A DNA stretch of 42,611 nucleotides from an uncultured Pelagibacteraceae bacterium (GCA_902634455.1 CACPKQ010000010.1:1-42611), one strand, 5' to 3'. Positions 18,473 through 28,175 are shown, counted from the stretch's first letter. Numbers and translations are program-made. Notes: a model not told the origin generated them from the sequence alone.

Positions 18473-19371
18473 TGTTTTATATTTCAGGATTTTATAAGTT
18501 TAAAAAAATTGAAAATACCAAGATAAAAAAAAATCATTTACAAAAATATTTTTTAGCATATTCAATAAGAGGAACGTTAATTATCTCAAAAGAAGGTATA
18601 AATGGAACTTTATCTTCAAAGAAAAAAAATCTTAATTCAGCTATATTAAAGATCAAAAAAATATTTAATTTTAACAATTTTGATAGTCAAAACTTATCTA
18701 AAAATAAATTTCAACCTTTTCATAGAACAAAAGTTAAAATTAAAAAAGAAGTTGTTCCTATGGGAATTAAAATTTTAACAAGAAAATTGGAAAATCATAT
18801 AGAGCCATCTAAATGGAATAAACTTATCGAGAACAAAAACACTCTATTAATAGATGCAAGAAAACCATTCGAATACAATGTCGGCACTTTTAAAAAATCT
18901 GTTAACCCTAATGTTAATAATTTCAGAGATTTTCCTAAATATTTAAAAAAATTAGATAAAAAGAAAAATATTGCAATGTTTTGTACGGGTGGAATTAGAT
19001 GTGAAAAAGCTTCTGTTTATTTGAAAAAAAAAGGTTTTAACAATGTTTATCAACTTAAAGGTGGAATTATCAATTATTTAAAAAAAACTAAAAAAAATAA
19101 TAGTTTATGGAAAGGTGAATGTTACGTTTTTGATAACAGGGTTTCGATAAAACATGGATTATTACCTGGTAGTTTTTCCATGTGTAGTGGCTGTAGAAAA
19201 CCAATATCAAATAAAGACAAAAAATCTAAAAAATATGAAGAAGGAGTTTCATGTCCAAATTGTCACGATAGCTTAACAATTTTTCAAAAAGAAAGATTTA
19301 GAATGCGTCAAAAACAAATAAATCTTGCAAAAAAACATGGAAAAAAACATATTTTTCAAAAAGAATTTTAA
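18472..19371 (+). CDS. trhO: tRNA uridine(34) hydroxylase (rhodanese-like)
   Basis: Oxygen-dependent hydroxylase making ho5U at wobble position 34 (YceA/TrhO family). An N-terminal acylphosphatase-like domain with IISKEGINGTLS (about 37-48) precedes a rhodanese domain with LLIDARKPFEYNVGTF and the active cysteine in CTGGIRCEKA (Cys171). A C-terminal cysteine cluster (MCSGCRKPIS, CPNCHD) is also present. Length 299 aa is typical. It overlaps the O-methyltransferase by one base and is followed by the MATE gene after 2 nt, so it sits in a mostly tRNA-directed operon. Confidence 0.93.
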   Translation: MFYISGFYKFKKIENTKIKKNHLQKYFLAYSIRGTLIISKEGINGTLSSKKKNLNSAILKIKKIFNFNNFDSQNLSKNKFQPFHRTKVKIKKEVVPMGIKILTRKLENHIEPSKWNKLIENKNTLLIDARKPFEYNVGTFKKSVNPNVNNFRDFPKYLKKLDKKKNIAMFCTGGIRCEKASVYLKKKGFNNVYQLKGGIINYLKKTKKNNSLWKGECYVFDNRVSIKHGLLPGSFSMCSGCRKPISNKDKKSKKYEEGVSCPNCHDSLTIFQKERFRMRQKQINLAKKHGKKHIFQKEF

Positions 19372-19373
19372 AA

Positions 19374-20735
19374 ATGAACTTATTAAAAGATAATGTTCCA
19401 AAACTAGTTAGAAAACTTGCTTTGCCTGCGATGGTAGGTACACTTTTCCAAACACTTTATAATGTTGTAGATACTTTTTTCGCTGGAAAAATATCGCCCG
19501 AAGCTTTATCTGCTTTAAGTAAATCTTTTCCTATTTACTTTATAATTATCGCTACCTCTATTGGTGTTACAGTAGCCGGAACATCATTAATTGGTAATAG
19601 CATAGGTGAAAAAAATAAGAGTAAAGCTATTAATTATTTTACGCATATTATTTATTTTGGAATTATAATTTCTATACTAATTACATTTATTGGATTAACT
19701 TTTTCTGAAAAAGTATTTACTTTAATGGGTTCGACTAAAGAAGTTACTTTTTTGGGTCTTCAATATACTAATGTTATTTATTCAGGATCTATAATTTTTA
19801 TTTTAGTTGTTGCTTTAAATTCACTTTTACATGCCGAGGGTGATACGAAAACTTATAGAAATGTTTTAATTTTATCATTCCTTCTAAATATTGTTTTAAA
19901 TCCGATATTAATTTTTGGTTTTCTATTTGTACCCGCTCTAGGAGTGAAGGGTATAGGTGTTGCTACTATAATTGCCCAAAGTGTATCTTTAGTAATAATA
20001 ATATACAAGGTTTATAAAAATAGTATTTTTAAAGAAATTACCAAAGTTTATTTGAAACCAAAATTTTTCTTTTTCAAAAACATTTTTTTTCAATCGATGC
20101 CTATATCTATATCAATTTGCGGTTATGCATTAGCAGCAGCAATTATTTTTACTTATGTTGGTGAATCAGGAGAATATGCTGTTGCTGGTTATGGAGCAGG
20201 TACAAGAATTGAGCAAGTAGTGCTGCTTCCAATTTTAGGCATCAATACAGCAATTATCTCAATAATATCTCAAAATTTTGGCGCGAGAAATTTTGATAGA
20301 ATAAAAGAAACTTATTTTACAGCAATAAAATATGCTTTTATTATTATGATAACATCTGGAATAATTGTTTTTATTTTAGCAGGAATTATTACCAGTATCT
20401 TTTCTAGTGATCCCGAGGTAATTGAATATGGAAAAAGATATCTAAAAATATCAGCCTTTGTTTTGCCTGCTTATCCTGTATTTTTTCTTTCTAATGGTTT
20501 TTTTATGGCTTTAAAAAAATCAGAAAATGCAATGATTTCTAATTTTTTTAGGAACGTGCTTAATCCAATTGTAGTGTTTTACGTAGCAAAATACATTAGT
20601 GCCAGTTTTGAGACTTTTTTTTGGATATGGGTTGGTATTAATTGGTTTTTCTCGATATCGTATTTTTTAATTGTAGTTTATTATTTTAAAACAAGATTAG
20701 GTAAATCTAGCGCTATCGTTCAACCATCTCCATAA
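19374..20735 (+). CDS. MATE-family efflux transporter
   Basis: Cation-coupled exporter of the inner membrane, 453 aa with about 12 hydrophobic helices in two MatE halves. The first half has LALPAMVGTLFQTLYNVVDT and the second QSMPISISICGYALAAAI. The substrate cannot be inferred. It is the last gene of the gat operon, 2 nt after trhO. Its last 39 bp lie antisense to the end of soxG; the final hydrophilic residues look like non-conserved read-through to the first available stop. Confidence 0.9.
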   Translation: MNLLKDNVPKLVRKLALPAMVGTLFQTLYNVVDTFFAGKISPEALSALSKSFPIYFIIIATSIGVTVAGTSLIGNSIGEKNKSKAINYFTHIIYFGIIISILITFIGLTFSEKVFTLMGSTKEVTFLGLQYTNVIYSGSIIFILVVALNSLLHAEGDTKTYRNVLILSFLLNIVLNPILIFGFLFVPALGVKGIGVATIIAQSVSLVIIIYKVYKNSIFKEITKVYLKPKFFFFKNIFFQSMPISISICGYALAAAIIFTYVGESGEYAVAGYGAGTRIEQVVLLPILGINTAIISIISQNFGARNFDRIKETYFTAIKYAFIIMITSGIIVFILAGIITSIFSSDPEVIEYGKRYLKISAFVLPAYPVFFLSNGFFMALKKSENAMISNFFRNVLNPIVVFYVAKYISASFETFFWIWVGINWFFSISYFLIVVYYFKTRLGKSSAIVQPSP

Positions 20736-21257
20736 ATGTTCGCAAAAGGATCTTCTTACAAATATATTTAAATCATTAATATTTTTATTATGTATTATTA
20801 CGTCAATATGATTCAATAAGGTTTGAGTAACTGCACCTTTTGAATTTTTAAAATTATTAAAATTAAAAGGACAACCGGAAGATAGTAATTCAAAAACCTT
20901 TGTACCTTTTAAATTAATCATTACCCAATGATCAGAAACGTCTGTGACTGAACCTAACTGTACTTTAGATATTTCATCAAAAAGTTTTTCTAGTAAAGCA
21001 TTTCTTTCATTTAGATAAATTTTATCATTTGAATAAACTAACCATTCATCTGGACTTAACCAAAGAATATTTAATTTCTCGTTTCCTGAAGAAGTATTAG
21101 GATCAGAAGGTGGTATTATTGATAATTCTTTACCTATTTTAGTTATAAAATCTCTATTTTTGCCTCTTAAATTTATTTTAGTAATAGGTTCAATTTCTGA
21201 GATTTTTAATTCAGAATAATTTTTAGCTTCATTAATAGGAGGATTATAATTAAGCAT
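20697..21257 (-). CDS. soxG: Sarcosine oxidase gamma subunit
   Basis: Smallest of the two folate-binding-like chains of heterotetrameric sarcosine oxidase (186 aa). It has the family pattern LSPDEWLVY near residue 70, VTDVSDHWVMINLKG near 104, LSSGCPFN near 126, and a C-terminal RRSFCEHLWRWL. It overlaps soxA by 8 bp. The conserved C-terminal end is encoded opposite the tail of the MATE gene. Last gene of soxBDAG. Confidence 0.9.
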   Translation of the reverse strand: MLNYNPPINEAKNYSELKISEIEPITKINLRGKNRDFITKIGKELSIIPPSDPNTSSGNEKLNILWLSPDEWLVYSNDKIYLNERNALLEKLFDEISKVQLGSVTDVSDHWVMINLKGTKVFELLSSGCPFNFNNFKNSKGAVTQTLLNHIDVIIHNKNINDLNIFVRRSFCEHLWRWLNDSARFT

Positions 21258-24255
21258 TTAACCTCTTATTTTCTTTATCTAAAAATACTGTGTCTGTTAT
21301 AGTTACATTAATTGTTTTATTTTTCATAGGAACGAACATTTTTTGCCCTTTCAATTTTTTACCATTTTTCACTACAGCCAGTGCAATTGATTTATTTAAA
21401 TTTGGACTGAAATAACTAGAGGTAACATGTCCAAGCATTTCTATTGGTTTTTTATTTGTTTTAGCAACAATTTGCGCACCCTCTTCTAAGATTTCATTTG
21501 GATTTTCAGTTAATAGTCCCACCAACTGTTTTCTATCTTCTCTAATTGTATCGCTTCTATATAATGATCTTTTACCAATAAAATCATATTTCTTTTTACT
21601 GATTATCCAATCCATTTGTAAGTCTACAGGTGTCATTGTGCCGTCTGTGTCTTGACCAGCGATTATAAATCCTTTTTCTGCTCTAAGTAAGTGCATCGTT
21701 TCAGTTCCATAGGGAGTGATATTAAATTCTTTTCCCGCTTCAAAGCATTTTTCCCAAACAGATTTAGCATATGATGATTGAATATTAATTTCATAACTAT
21801 GTTCACCAGTAAAACTAATACGCATTACCCTGCATTTTATATTATCAATCAATGCACTTTTAAACGACATGTGTGGAAATTTTTTATCAGACAAATCTAG
21901 GTCAGGAATTAGTTTTGAAAGAATTTTTTTTGAATTAGGTCCGCATATACTTACAGTACCATAGTGGTCAGTTACTGAAGTTAAATATACGTCTAATTCA
22001 GGCCATTCTGTTTGCAAGTAATCTTCTAATTTTGAAAGAACATTAGCAGCACCACCGGTTGTTGTAGTCATTAAGTAATGGTTTTCTGATAATCTAGTTG
22101 TAACTCCATCATCGTAAACCATTCCATCCTCATTCAGCATTAATCCATATCTGCATTTTCCTATTTCTAATTTTGACCAAGCATTTGTATAAACTCTATT
22201 TAAAAACTCAGATGCGTCACTTCCTTGTATATCTATTTTTCCAAGCGTAGATGCATCTAAGATACCGGCGCTATCTCTGGCAGCCTTACTTTCCCTTTGA
22301 ACAGCATCATACATATTTTCATTGTCTTTTGGATAATACCAGGCTCTCTTCCACTGTCCGACATTTTCAAATTCAGCTTTATTTTCTACATGCCAATCAT
22401 GTATTGGTGTTTTTCTTGTAATATCGAAAAATTTACCAACGTTTCTTCCTACAATCGCTCCAAATGTTAACGGAGTGTAAGGAGGTCTAAATGTAGTAGT
22501 TCCCAATTCACCCATTTTGACACCGGCTGTTTCAGCTATAATTCCAAGTGCATGCATGTTGGATAACTTCCCTTGATCAGTAGCCATACCGGTTGTTGTG
22601 TATCTTTTTACATGTTCAATTGATTTAAAACCTTCCCTTAAAGCTAATTTTACATCATTTGCTGTAGAATCATTCTGAAAATCTAAAAAAGGTTTAGTTT
22701 TTCCCAAAGGTTTATCAGATGGAAGTAGCCAAATATTTTTTTTATCAATTTCTTTTGAAGAAATAATTTCTAATTTTTCATAATCATTATTATTAACTTT
22801 TAAAAATTTATTAGTTAAATTAACTGAATTTTTTATTACATCATCGAGTTCAAAATCACCATTACAAGATCCAATACTTATTTGATCCAAATCAGATTTA
22901 TCTGGTAAAAAAACATTGTCTTCATCTCTAAATTTAAGTTTACCACCTGATTGAGTAAACAAATGTACTCTTGGTGTCCAACCTCCCGAAATACCCAAAC
23001 AGTCACATTGTTCTTTTGTTTTTGATTCTACAACAGCAGTACCATCGTCAGACAATTTCATAATTTCAATAGAATTAATTTTTTTATAACCATTTGTATT
23101 AACAACCGTAGATTTCCAGTGAATTTTAATGCCTAATTTTTCAGCTTGTGTAACTATTAATGAATTAGTTTTATCCCTTATATCAATTAGCGAATTAACT
23201 TTTACACCACTATTACTTAAAGAGATGGCTGTTTCATAAGCTGAGTCATTATTTGTAAATAAAGATATTTTTTGTCCACATTTAACTCCGTAGTAGTCTA
23301 TGTATTTTTTGATAGAAGATGAAAGAATAATGCCCGGTCTGTCATTATTGTTAAAAATTAATGGTCTCTCTATCGCTCCTGTAGCTATAATTACTTTTTT
23401 TGCCCTAATTTTCCAAAGTCTTTGACGAATTTTATTTTTTTTTTCATTAAAATCTAAATGATCTGTTAAATTTTCTCTAGCTAAAAGATAATTATAACTA
23501 TGATAAGCAGCTAATGATGTTCTTGTCTTTATATTTAAATTTTTAAACAAATTTAAAGTGCTAATTTCTTTTTTTAACCATTCATTTGAATAAGAATTAT
23601 TAATTTTAAAACATTCATTTTGCTGGAAAAGTGTATTCCCACCTAAGATATTTTTATCGTCTATTAATACAGTATTAAAATTATTCTTAGCTGCTGTTTT
23701 CGCAGCCATTATTCCAGATATACCTCCTCCAACAACCAAAACATCGCAGTGTAAATATCTATGATCATAAATATCTTTATCTGGTTCAGTAGGTGATTTA
23801 CCTAGACCCGCAGATTTTCTAATAAAGTATTCGTATAATTTCCAAAAATTAGCAGGCCACATGAATGTTTTATAATAGAAAGCTGCCGGTAAAAGAGGAG
23901 AGAAAAAATTATTTACCGCACCAATATCAAATTTAACACTTGGCCAACAGTTCTGACTTGAGGCTTCCAAACCTTCGTATAATTCTATTTCAGTTGCTCT
24001 TGTATTTGGTTCTGTCATTGAAGGATCATTTCCAAGTTGTACGATTGCATTAGGTTCTTCAGAACCACATGTCATTATTCCTCTTGGTCGATGATATTTA
24101 AAGCTTCTTCCAACAAGGTGGATATTATTTGCTAATAAAGCTGATGCTAAAGTATCACCCTTAAATCCATATAAGGTTTTACCATCAAATTTAAAAGATA
24201 TTCTAGTTGTTTGATCAATAAACTTATTGTTTGTTATTCTTAAATTTTTGCTCAT
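21250..24255 (-). CDS. soxA: Sarcosine oxidase alpha subunit
   Basis: Large subunit (1001 aa) that binds NAD+ and tetrahydrofolate. The N-terminal 2Fe-2S-ferredoxin-like region contains SFKYHRPRGIMTCG (about 51-64). A Rossmann domain follows with VVGGGISGIMAA (about 174-185), and the C-terminal half (about 600-990) is a GcvT-like aminomethyltransferase domain with DASTLGKIDIQG and PYGTETMHLLRAEKG. The complex oxidatively demethylates sarcosine to glycine and 5,10-methylene-THF. It overlaps soxD by one base (TAATG). Dimethylglycine-type substrates cannot be excluded from sequence. Confidence 0.95.
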   Translation of the reverse strand: MSKNLRITNNKFIDQTTRISFKFDGKTLYGFKGDTLASALLANNIHLVGRSFKYHRPRGIMTCGSEEPNAIVQLGNDPSMTEPNTRATEIELYEGLEASSQNCWPSVKFDIGAVNNFFSPLLPAAFYYKTFMWPANFWKLYEYFIRKSAGLGKSPTEPDKDIYDHRYLHCDVLVVGGGISGIMAAKTAAKNNFNTVLIDDKNILGGNTLFQQNECFKINNSYSNEWLKKEISTLNLFKNLNIKTRTSLAAYHSYNYLLARENLTDHLDFNEKKNKIRQRLWKIRAKKVIIATGAIERPLIFNNNDRPGIILSSSIKKYIDYYGVKCGQKISLFTNNDSAYETAISLSNSGVKVNSLIDIRDKTNSLIVTQAEKLGIKIHWKSTVVNTNGYKKINSIEIMKLSDDGTAVVESKTKEQCDCLGISGGWTPRVHLFTQSGGKLKFRDEDNVFLPDKSDLDQISIGSCNGDFELDDVIKNSVNLTNKFLKVNNNDYEKLEIISSKEIDKKNIWLLPSDKPLGKTKPFLDFQNDSTANDVKLALREGFKSIEHVKRYTTTGMATDQGKLSNMHALGIIAETAGVKMGELGTTTFRPPYTPLTFGAIVGRNVGKFFDITRKTPIHDWHVENKAEFENVGQWKRAWYYPKDNENMYDAVQRESKAARDSAGILDASTLGKIDIQGSDASEFLNRVYTNAWSKLEIGKCRYGLMLNEDGMVYDDGVTTRLSENHYLMTTTTGGAANVLSKLEDYLQTEWPELDVYLTSVTDHYGTVSICGPNSKKILSKLIPDLDLSDKKFPHMSFKSALIDNIKCRVMRISFTGEHSYEINIQSSYAKSVWEKCFEAGKEFNITPYGTETMHLLRAEKGFIIAGQDTDGTMTPVDLQMDWIISKKKYDFIGKRSLYRSDTIREDRKQLVGLLTENPNEILEEGAQIVAKTNKKPIEMLGHVTSSYFSPNLNKSIALAVVKNGKKLKGQKMFVPMKNKTINVTITDTVFLDKENKRLNA

Positions 24256-24530
24256 TATTTTATTGGAGGTTTTTCGCCCATTTTATAAACAGCGTGAATT
24301 TTGTCATTTGATGTATCTCTAACCATATTAAACCATTTTCTACATCCATGAGCATGGTTCCATCTTTCAAATTGAACACCTTTAATATTTTTTCTCATAA
24401 ACAAATATTCTGCCCATTGATCATCACTTAATTCAGTAGGTTGTTTTGGTCTGATAATATGTGCTTCACCACCAGCAGAAAATTCGCTTTGATCTCTTTC
24501 ACCACAATAAGGACAATTGATTAAAAACAT
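24255..24530 (-). CDS. soxD: Sarcosine oxidase delta subunit
   Basis: Zinc-binding small subunit (91 aa). Cys6 and Cys9 (CPYC) with His59 and Cys63 (NHAHGC) form the expected Zn site, and the WAEYLFMRKN segment is family-typical. It starts inside the soxB stop codon (TGATG) and ends inside the soxA start, so all three are likely translated together. Confidence 0.94.
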   Translation of the reverse strand: MFLINCPYCGERDQSEFSAGGEAHIIRPKQPTELSDDQWAEYLFMRKNIKGVQFERWNHAHGCRKWFNMVRDTSNDKIHAVYKMGEKPPIK

Positions 24531-25783
24531 CAGTGTGCTACAGCAGCAGCTCCATGCTCATCAACAAGATCTCCGCTTACAAATCTATTTATATTAAAAT
24601 CAGCATTTAATTTATGAGGTTCATCATTAGCAATAGTATGTGCAAACAAATCACCCGAACCTGGTGTTGCTTTAAATCCTCCTGTACCCCAACCACAATT
24701 AAAATATAATCCTTCAATATGTGTTTTACTAATTATAGGACTAGCATCTGGGCAAATATCAACTATACCTCCCCATTGTCGTAGCATTTTCATTCTACTA
24801 AAAATAGGGTAGAGTTCTAATATTGCTTTTAAAGTACCTTCAACAACGTCATGACTTCCTCTTTGAGTATAAGAAACATAAGCATCAGTTCCAGCTCCTA
24901 TAACAAGCTCCCCTTTATCTGATTGACTTACATATGCGTGAACCGCATTGGACATAACCACAGTATCTATAATTGGTTTTACAGGTTCTGATACTAGAGC
25001 TTGTAAAGGTTTACTTTCAAGAGGTAATTTTAAATCAACCATATTAGCTATAACACTTGAATGACCAGCAGCAACCACTCCTATTTTTTTTGTTTTTATA
25101 AATCCTTTTGTTGTTTCTATACCTTCTACACCGTTTTCTTTTCTTTTAATTCCTTTTACTTCACAATTTTGAATTATATCAACACCCATTGCATCTGCGC
25201 CTCTTGCATAGCCCCATGCAACAGCATCGTGTCTAGCTGTACCTGCTCTTTTTTGCAAAGTTCCTCCTAAAACCGGATATCTAATATTAGGTGAAGTATT
25301 AATTATTGGACAGAATTTTTTTACTTCTTCAGTGTTTAACCATACAGCATCAATACCATTTAATCTATTTGCATGAGTTCTTCTTTTTAAATCTCTTACA
25401 TCTTGAAGATTATGAGCTAAGTTCATAACTCCTCTTTGACTGAACATGACATTATAATTTAATTCTTGAGATAATCCTTCCCAAATTTTTAGAGCGTGGT
25501 CATACAATCCTGCGCTAGCATCCCATAAATAGTTTGAACGAATTATAGTAGTATTTCTTCCTGTATTCCCCCCTCCAATCCAACCTTTTTCAACTACTGC
25601 AATATTTGTCATATTATGCTTTTTAGCTAAATAGAAGGCTGTGGCTAAACCATGACCTCCACCGCCAATAATAATTGCATCATATTCTTTTTTTGGTTCC
25701 GGATCCCTCCAGGCTCTTTGCCAATTTTCATGGTAACTAAAAGCATTTTTAATTAGAGAAAATATTGAATATTTGTTTTTCAT
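24530..25783 (-). CDS. soxB: Sarcosine oxidase beta subunit
   Basis: Flavoprotein subunit carrying the amine-oxidising site (417 aa). The FAD-binding [17 protein letters not shown] motif is at residues 40-56, preceded by the characteristic [18 protein letters not shown] lead. The [13 protein letters not shown] segment near 183-195 contains the histidine that in this family carries covalent FMN. GGWG-type binding appears as [15 protein letters not shown] near the C-terminus. First gene of soxBDAG. The promoter region upstream (25784-25852) holds a 14-bp palindrome. Confidence 0.95.
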   Translation of the reverse strand: MKNKYSIFSLIKNAFSYHENWQRAWRDPEPKKEYDAIIIGGGGHGLATAFYLAKKHNMTNIAVVEKGWIGGGNTGRNTTIIRSNYLWDASAGLYDHALKIWEGLSQELNYNVMFSQRGVMNLAHNLQDVRDLKRRTHANRLNGIDAVWLNTEEVKKFCPIINTSPNIRYPVLGGTLQKRAGTARHDAVAWGYARGADAMGVDIIQNCEVKGIKRKENGVEGIETTKGFIKTKKIGVVAAGHSSVIANMVDLKLPLESKPLQALVSEPVKPIIDTVVMSNAVHAYVSQSDKGELVIGAGTDAYVSYTQRGSHDVVEGTLKAILELYPIFSRMKMLRQWGGIVDICPDASPIISKTHIEGLYFNCGWGTGGFKATPGSGDLFAHTIANDEPHKLNADFNINRFVSGDLVDEHGAAAVAH

Positions 25784-25852
25784 ATTTTGCCAAAAATACT
25801 TGATTAATATTGAATATTCAATGATTTCAAGTTACACACTAATAATAGAAAA
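25784..25852. promoter_or_regulatory. soxB / tRNA-Ser divergent control region with 14-bp palindrome
   Basis: These 69 bp must serve soxB (leftward) and tRNA-Ser (rightward). A perfect palindrome, ATTGAATATTCAAT, lies at 25809-25822. On the minus strand, TTGAAA (25830-25825) and ATTAAT (25808-25803) are spaced 16 bp and flank it as candidate -35 and -10 of soxB. On the plus strand, TTGAAT (25810-25815) and TACACA (25833-25838) are spaced 17 bp, a weak tRNA promoter. The palindrome is certain; the promoter reading is inferred. Confidence 0.45.
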
Positions 25853-25946
25853 GGTGAGGTGGGTGAGCTGGTTTAAACCAGGAGTTTGCTAAACTTCCGT
25901 ACGTTATAATGACGTACCGAGGGTTCGAATCCCTCCCTCACCGCCA
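25853..25946 (+). tRNA. tRNA-Ser(GCU)
   Basis: A complete class II tRNA with encoded CCA. The acceptor stem GGTGAGG/CCTCACC closes 7 bp with discriminator G. The D stem is 3 bp (GGT/ACC). The anticodon stem GGAGT/ACTTC contains one G-T pair and encloses loop TTGCTAA with anticodon GCT. A long variable arm (GTACGT/ACGTAC) and T arm GAGGG-TTCGAAT-CCCTC follow. The long variable arm and GCT anticodon identify serine, reading AGC/AGU. The final A abuts the slt stop codon on the other strand. Confidence 0.97.
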
Positions 25947-28175
25947 TTAATATAAAGGATCATTTAGAAAGAAATTTTTAAGTTTTATAGGTTTTTGTTC
26001 TAATATATATCTATAAACATTATAATTTTCCAAAACTCTTTGCACATAATTTCTGGTTTCTTTAAACTTGATTAATTCAATCCAATCAACATAATCTATT
26101 TGACCTTTTTGAGGGTTTTTATTTATTTTCTTCCAATATCTAACTCTTTTAGGTCCAGCATTATAGGCAGCTATAGCAAAAGGATAAGATCCATCATATT
26201 CTAAAATTAAGCCAGCTATATAATGTGATCCCAGTTTAATATTGTAATTAGGATCCTTTGTAAGTTTTGATTTTGAATATGGAATTTTAGCTTGTTTTGC
26301 AACAATTTTTGCTGTGTAAGTCATTAGCTGCATTAATCCTTTAGCACCAGCAGAACTGTGTGCACTTGTATCAAATTCGCTTTCTTGTCTTATAATAGCA
26401 AGAATAAATGCTGACTCAGGTATTTTTCTTTTATTAACTAGTTTTGGGGTATTTATAATCGGATAATTATATTTATTATGAAATCTTTTTTCATATGATG
26501 CTAATTTTGCTATTTGGATTGCAAAATCAAATCTTGATATTTCAGTAGCTAATTTTGCAGCTAAGATTTCACTACCTAAATTTACATTTTCATTAGCTAA
26601 ATGTTTAAGAATATGTTTGGTGTATTTATCCTTATTAAGTTCATCAAGCAAATGAACAATTCTAACTAATTCATTATTATAAAATTTTTCAGTAAATTTT
26701 TTATCAACATCCATTAAATCATCTAATTTTATTTCAATGTTAGGATTAATTTTAAGATGTGATAGTTGTCCGTAATAAGTATTTAAATATTTAGAACCTT
26801 TCAAATACCATTGATTAGCAAGTTCCTTTTTACCGATTTTTTCATAAGTTCTTCCTAACCAATATGCACCTCTCGACAAACTAATAGGGTAACCTACATT
26901 ATCATAAAAGTTTTTAAAATGGTTTTCTGCTAAAATCGGGTCTTTTAAGAAACTTAAAGCAATCCACCCACCCATCCATTCTGCTTCAGCATATTCAGGT
27001 CCTTCTGTTAGTGAATGATTATTTACAATTTTATATGCAGTTTCATATTTTTTTTTATAAATTAAAGACCTGGCAATTATTGATCTTTCAACCCACCATT
27101 TATCAGGTCTAACCATATATTCTTTTGTATTTTTAATTTTAAGCAATATTTCTAAAGATGAATCAACTCTGCCTCTTTTTCTTCTCCATTTTAAACGATC
27201 ATAATTTAACCCTGGATCATTTTTGAGTTTTTTTGGAACTTTAGTTATAGCTGTGTCTACACCATAAGATCTGCTCATTAAAAGTTGCCTAGCAGTATAA
27301 AGTAATTGATGATCTTTTGGTAAGTAACGAAGCATTCTTTTCAAATCCCAAAATTTATTTTCCCACGAAAGGTAGTCGGCTCTTTTAATATAGTCTTGGT
27401 TATTTAATATCTTTTTAAATTTTTTTCTGAAAAATTTTAAATCACTTCTAGTTAAATCAGCGGTAATCCACCCTTCTTTTATAAGTTTATTACCAGCATT
27501 TAAGTTACCTTTGTCTATAAGCGCTTCTCCAAGTTTTATCTTACCAAAACCACTTAATGGTGGATTCTTATCAAACCAATCAATAACATTTTTAGAAGAA
27601 AAATTCTTTTTTATAGTAATTTTATGTTCAGCTAAATATTTTAATCTATTAATTCTTGGATAATTAGAATTTTTTTCAATAAAATTTTTGTATCCAAAAA
27701 AAGAAACATTATTTCCAGTGGTCAGAAGGTGTTTCCACCGAATAAAGTTATATATAGACTTATCTTTTGCTTTTTTTGCAATTTTTTCTGCCTCAGACCA
27801 TTTTCTTTTTTCCATTAATTGAACTGATTGTTTTGCTATTAGAAAGTCTTTTTTACTATAAAATTTTGATTTTTTTGCAGTTTTAGATTTTTCTTTTTTA
27901 ACAATCAAAGGTTTTGATTTAGGTATAATTATTCCATCGATTTCAGAAATTTTCTTCTCTTTTTTATCTTTAATTTTTTTACTAATTGTTTCAGTTTTTT
28001 TAATAGTAGGTTTTATTAATGGTATCAAAGTACCCTTAATGATTTTTTTTTCTATTAGTTCTTTTGAAAGTTTCGGCTTTTTTTTGGGTAAAATTATTTC
28101 ATTTGAAATTGCTATCTGTATAGTGGTCAAAAAAACTATATTTATTGCGAAAATTTTAATTGCTTTAATTAACAT
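25947..28175 (-). CDS. Soluble lytic murein transglycosylase (SLT family)
   Basis: Cleaves peptidoglycan glycan strands to 1,6-anhydro products in the periplasm. Residues 1-24 look like a signal peptide. A Lys/Pro-rich linker follows (to about 110), then a long helical repeat region forming the Slt superhelix (about 110-570), then the lysozyme-like catalytic domain. The catalytic glutamate is in AIIRQESEFD, followed by AKGLMQLM and IAAYNAGPKRV. At 742 aa it is somewhat longer than E. coli Slt70 because of the linker. It has its own transcription unit, with its stop directly against the tRNA gene. Confidence 0.92.
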   Translation of the reverse strand: MLIKAIKIFAINIVFLTTIQIAISNEIILPKKKPKLSKELIEKKIIKGTLIPLIKPTIKKTETISKKIKDKKEKKISEIDGIIIPKSKPLIVKKEKSKTAKKSKFYSKKDFLIAKQSVQLMEKRKWSEAEKIAKKAKDKSIYNFIRWKHLLTTGNNVSFFGYKNFIEKNSNYPRINRLKYLAEHKITIKKNFSSKNVIDWFDKNPPLSGFGKIKLGEALIDKGNLNAGNKLIKEGWITADLTRSDLKFFRKKFKKILNNQDYIKRADYLSWENKFWDLKRMLRYLPKDHQLLYTARQLLMSRSYGVDTAITKVPKKLKNDPGLNYDRLKWRRKRGRVDSSLEILLKIKNTKEYMVRPDKWWVERSIIARSLIYKKKYETAYKIVNNHSLTEGPEYAEAEWMGGWIALSFLKDPILAENHFKNFYDNVGYPISLSRGAYWLGRTYEKIGKKELANQWYLKGSKYLNTYYGQLSHLKINPNIEIKLDDLMDVDKKFTEKFYNNELVRIVHLLDELNKDKYTKHILKHLANENVNLGSEILAAKLATEISRFDFAIQIAKLASYEKRFHNKYNYPIINTPKLVNKRKIPESAFILAIIRQESEFDTSAHSSAGAKGLMQLMTYTAKIVAKQAKIPYSKSKLTKDPNYNIKLGSHYIAGLILEYDGSYPFAIAAYNAGPKRVRYWKKINKNPQKGQIDYVDWIELIKFKETRNYVQRVLENYNVYRYILEQKPIKLKNFFLNDPLY

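Noticed and set aside
25784-25852. Glycine riboswitch controlling the sox operon
   Set aside because: The gap is 69 bp and shared with a tRNA promoter. No tandem aptamer-like helices are visible.
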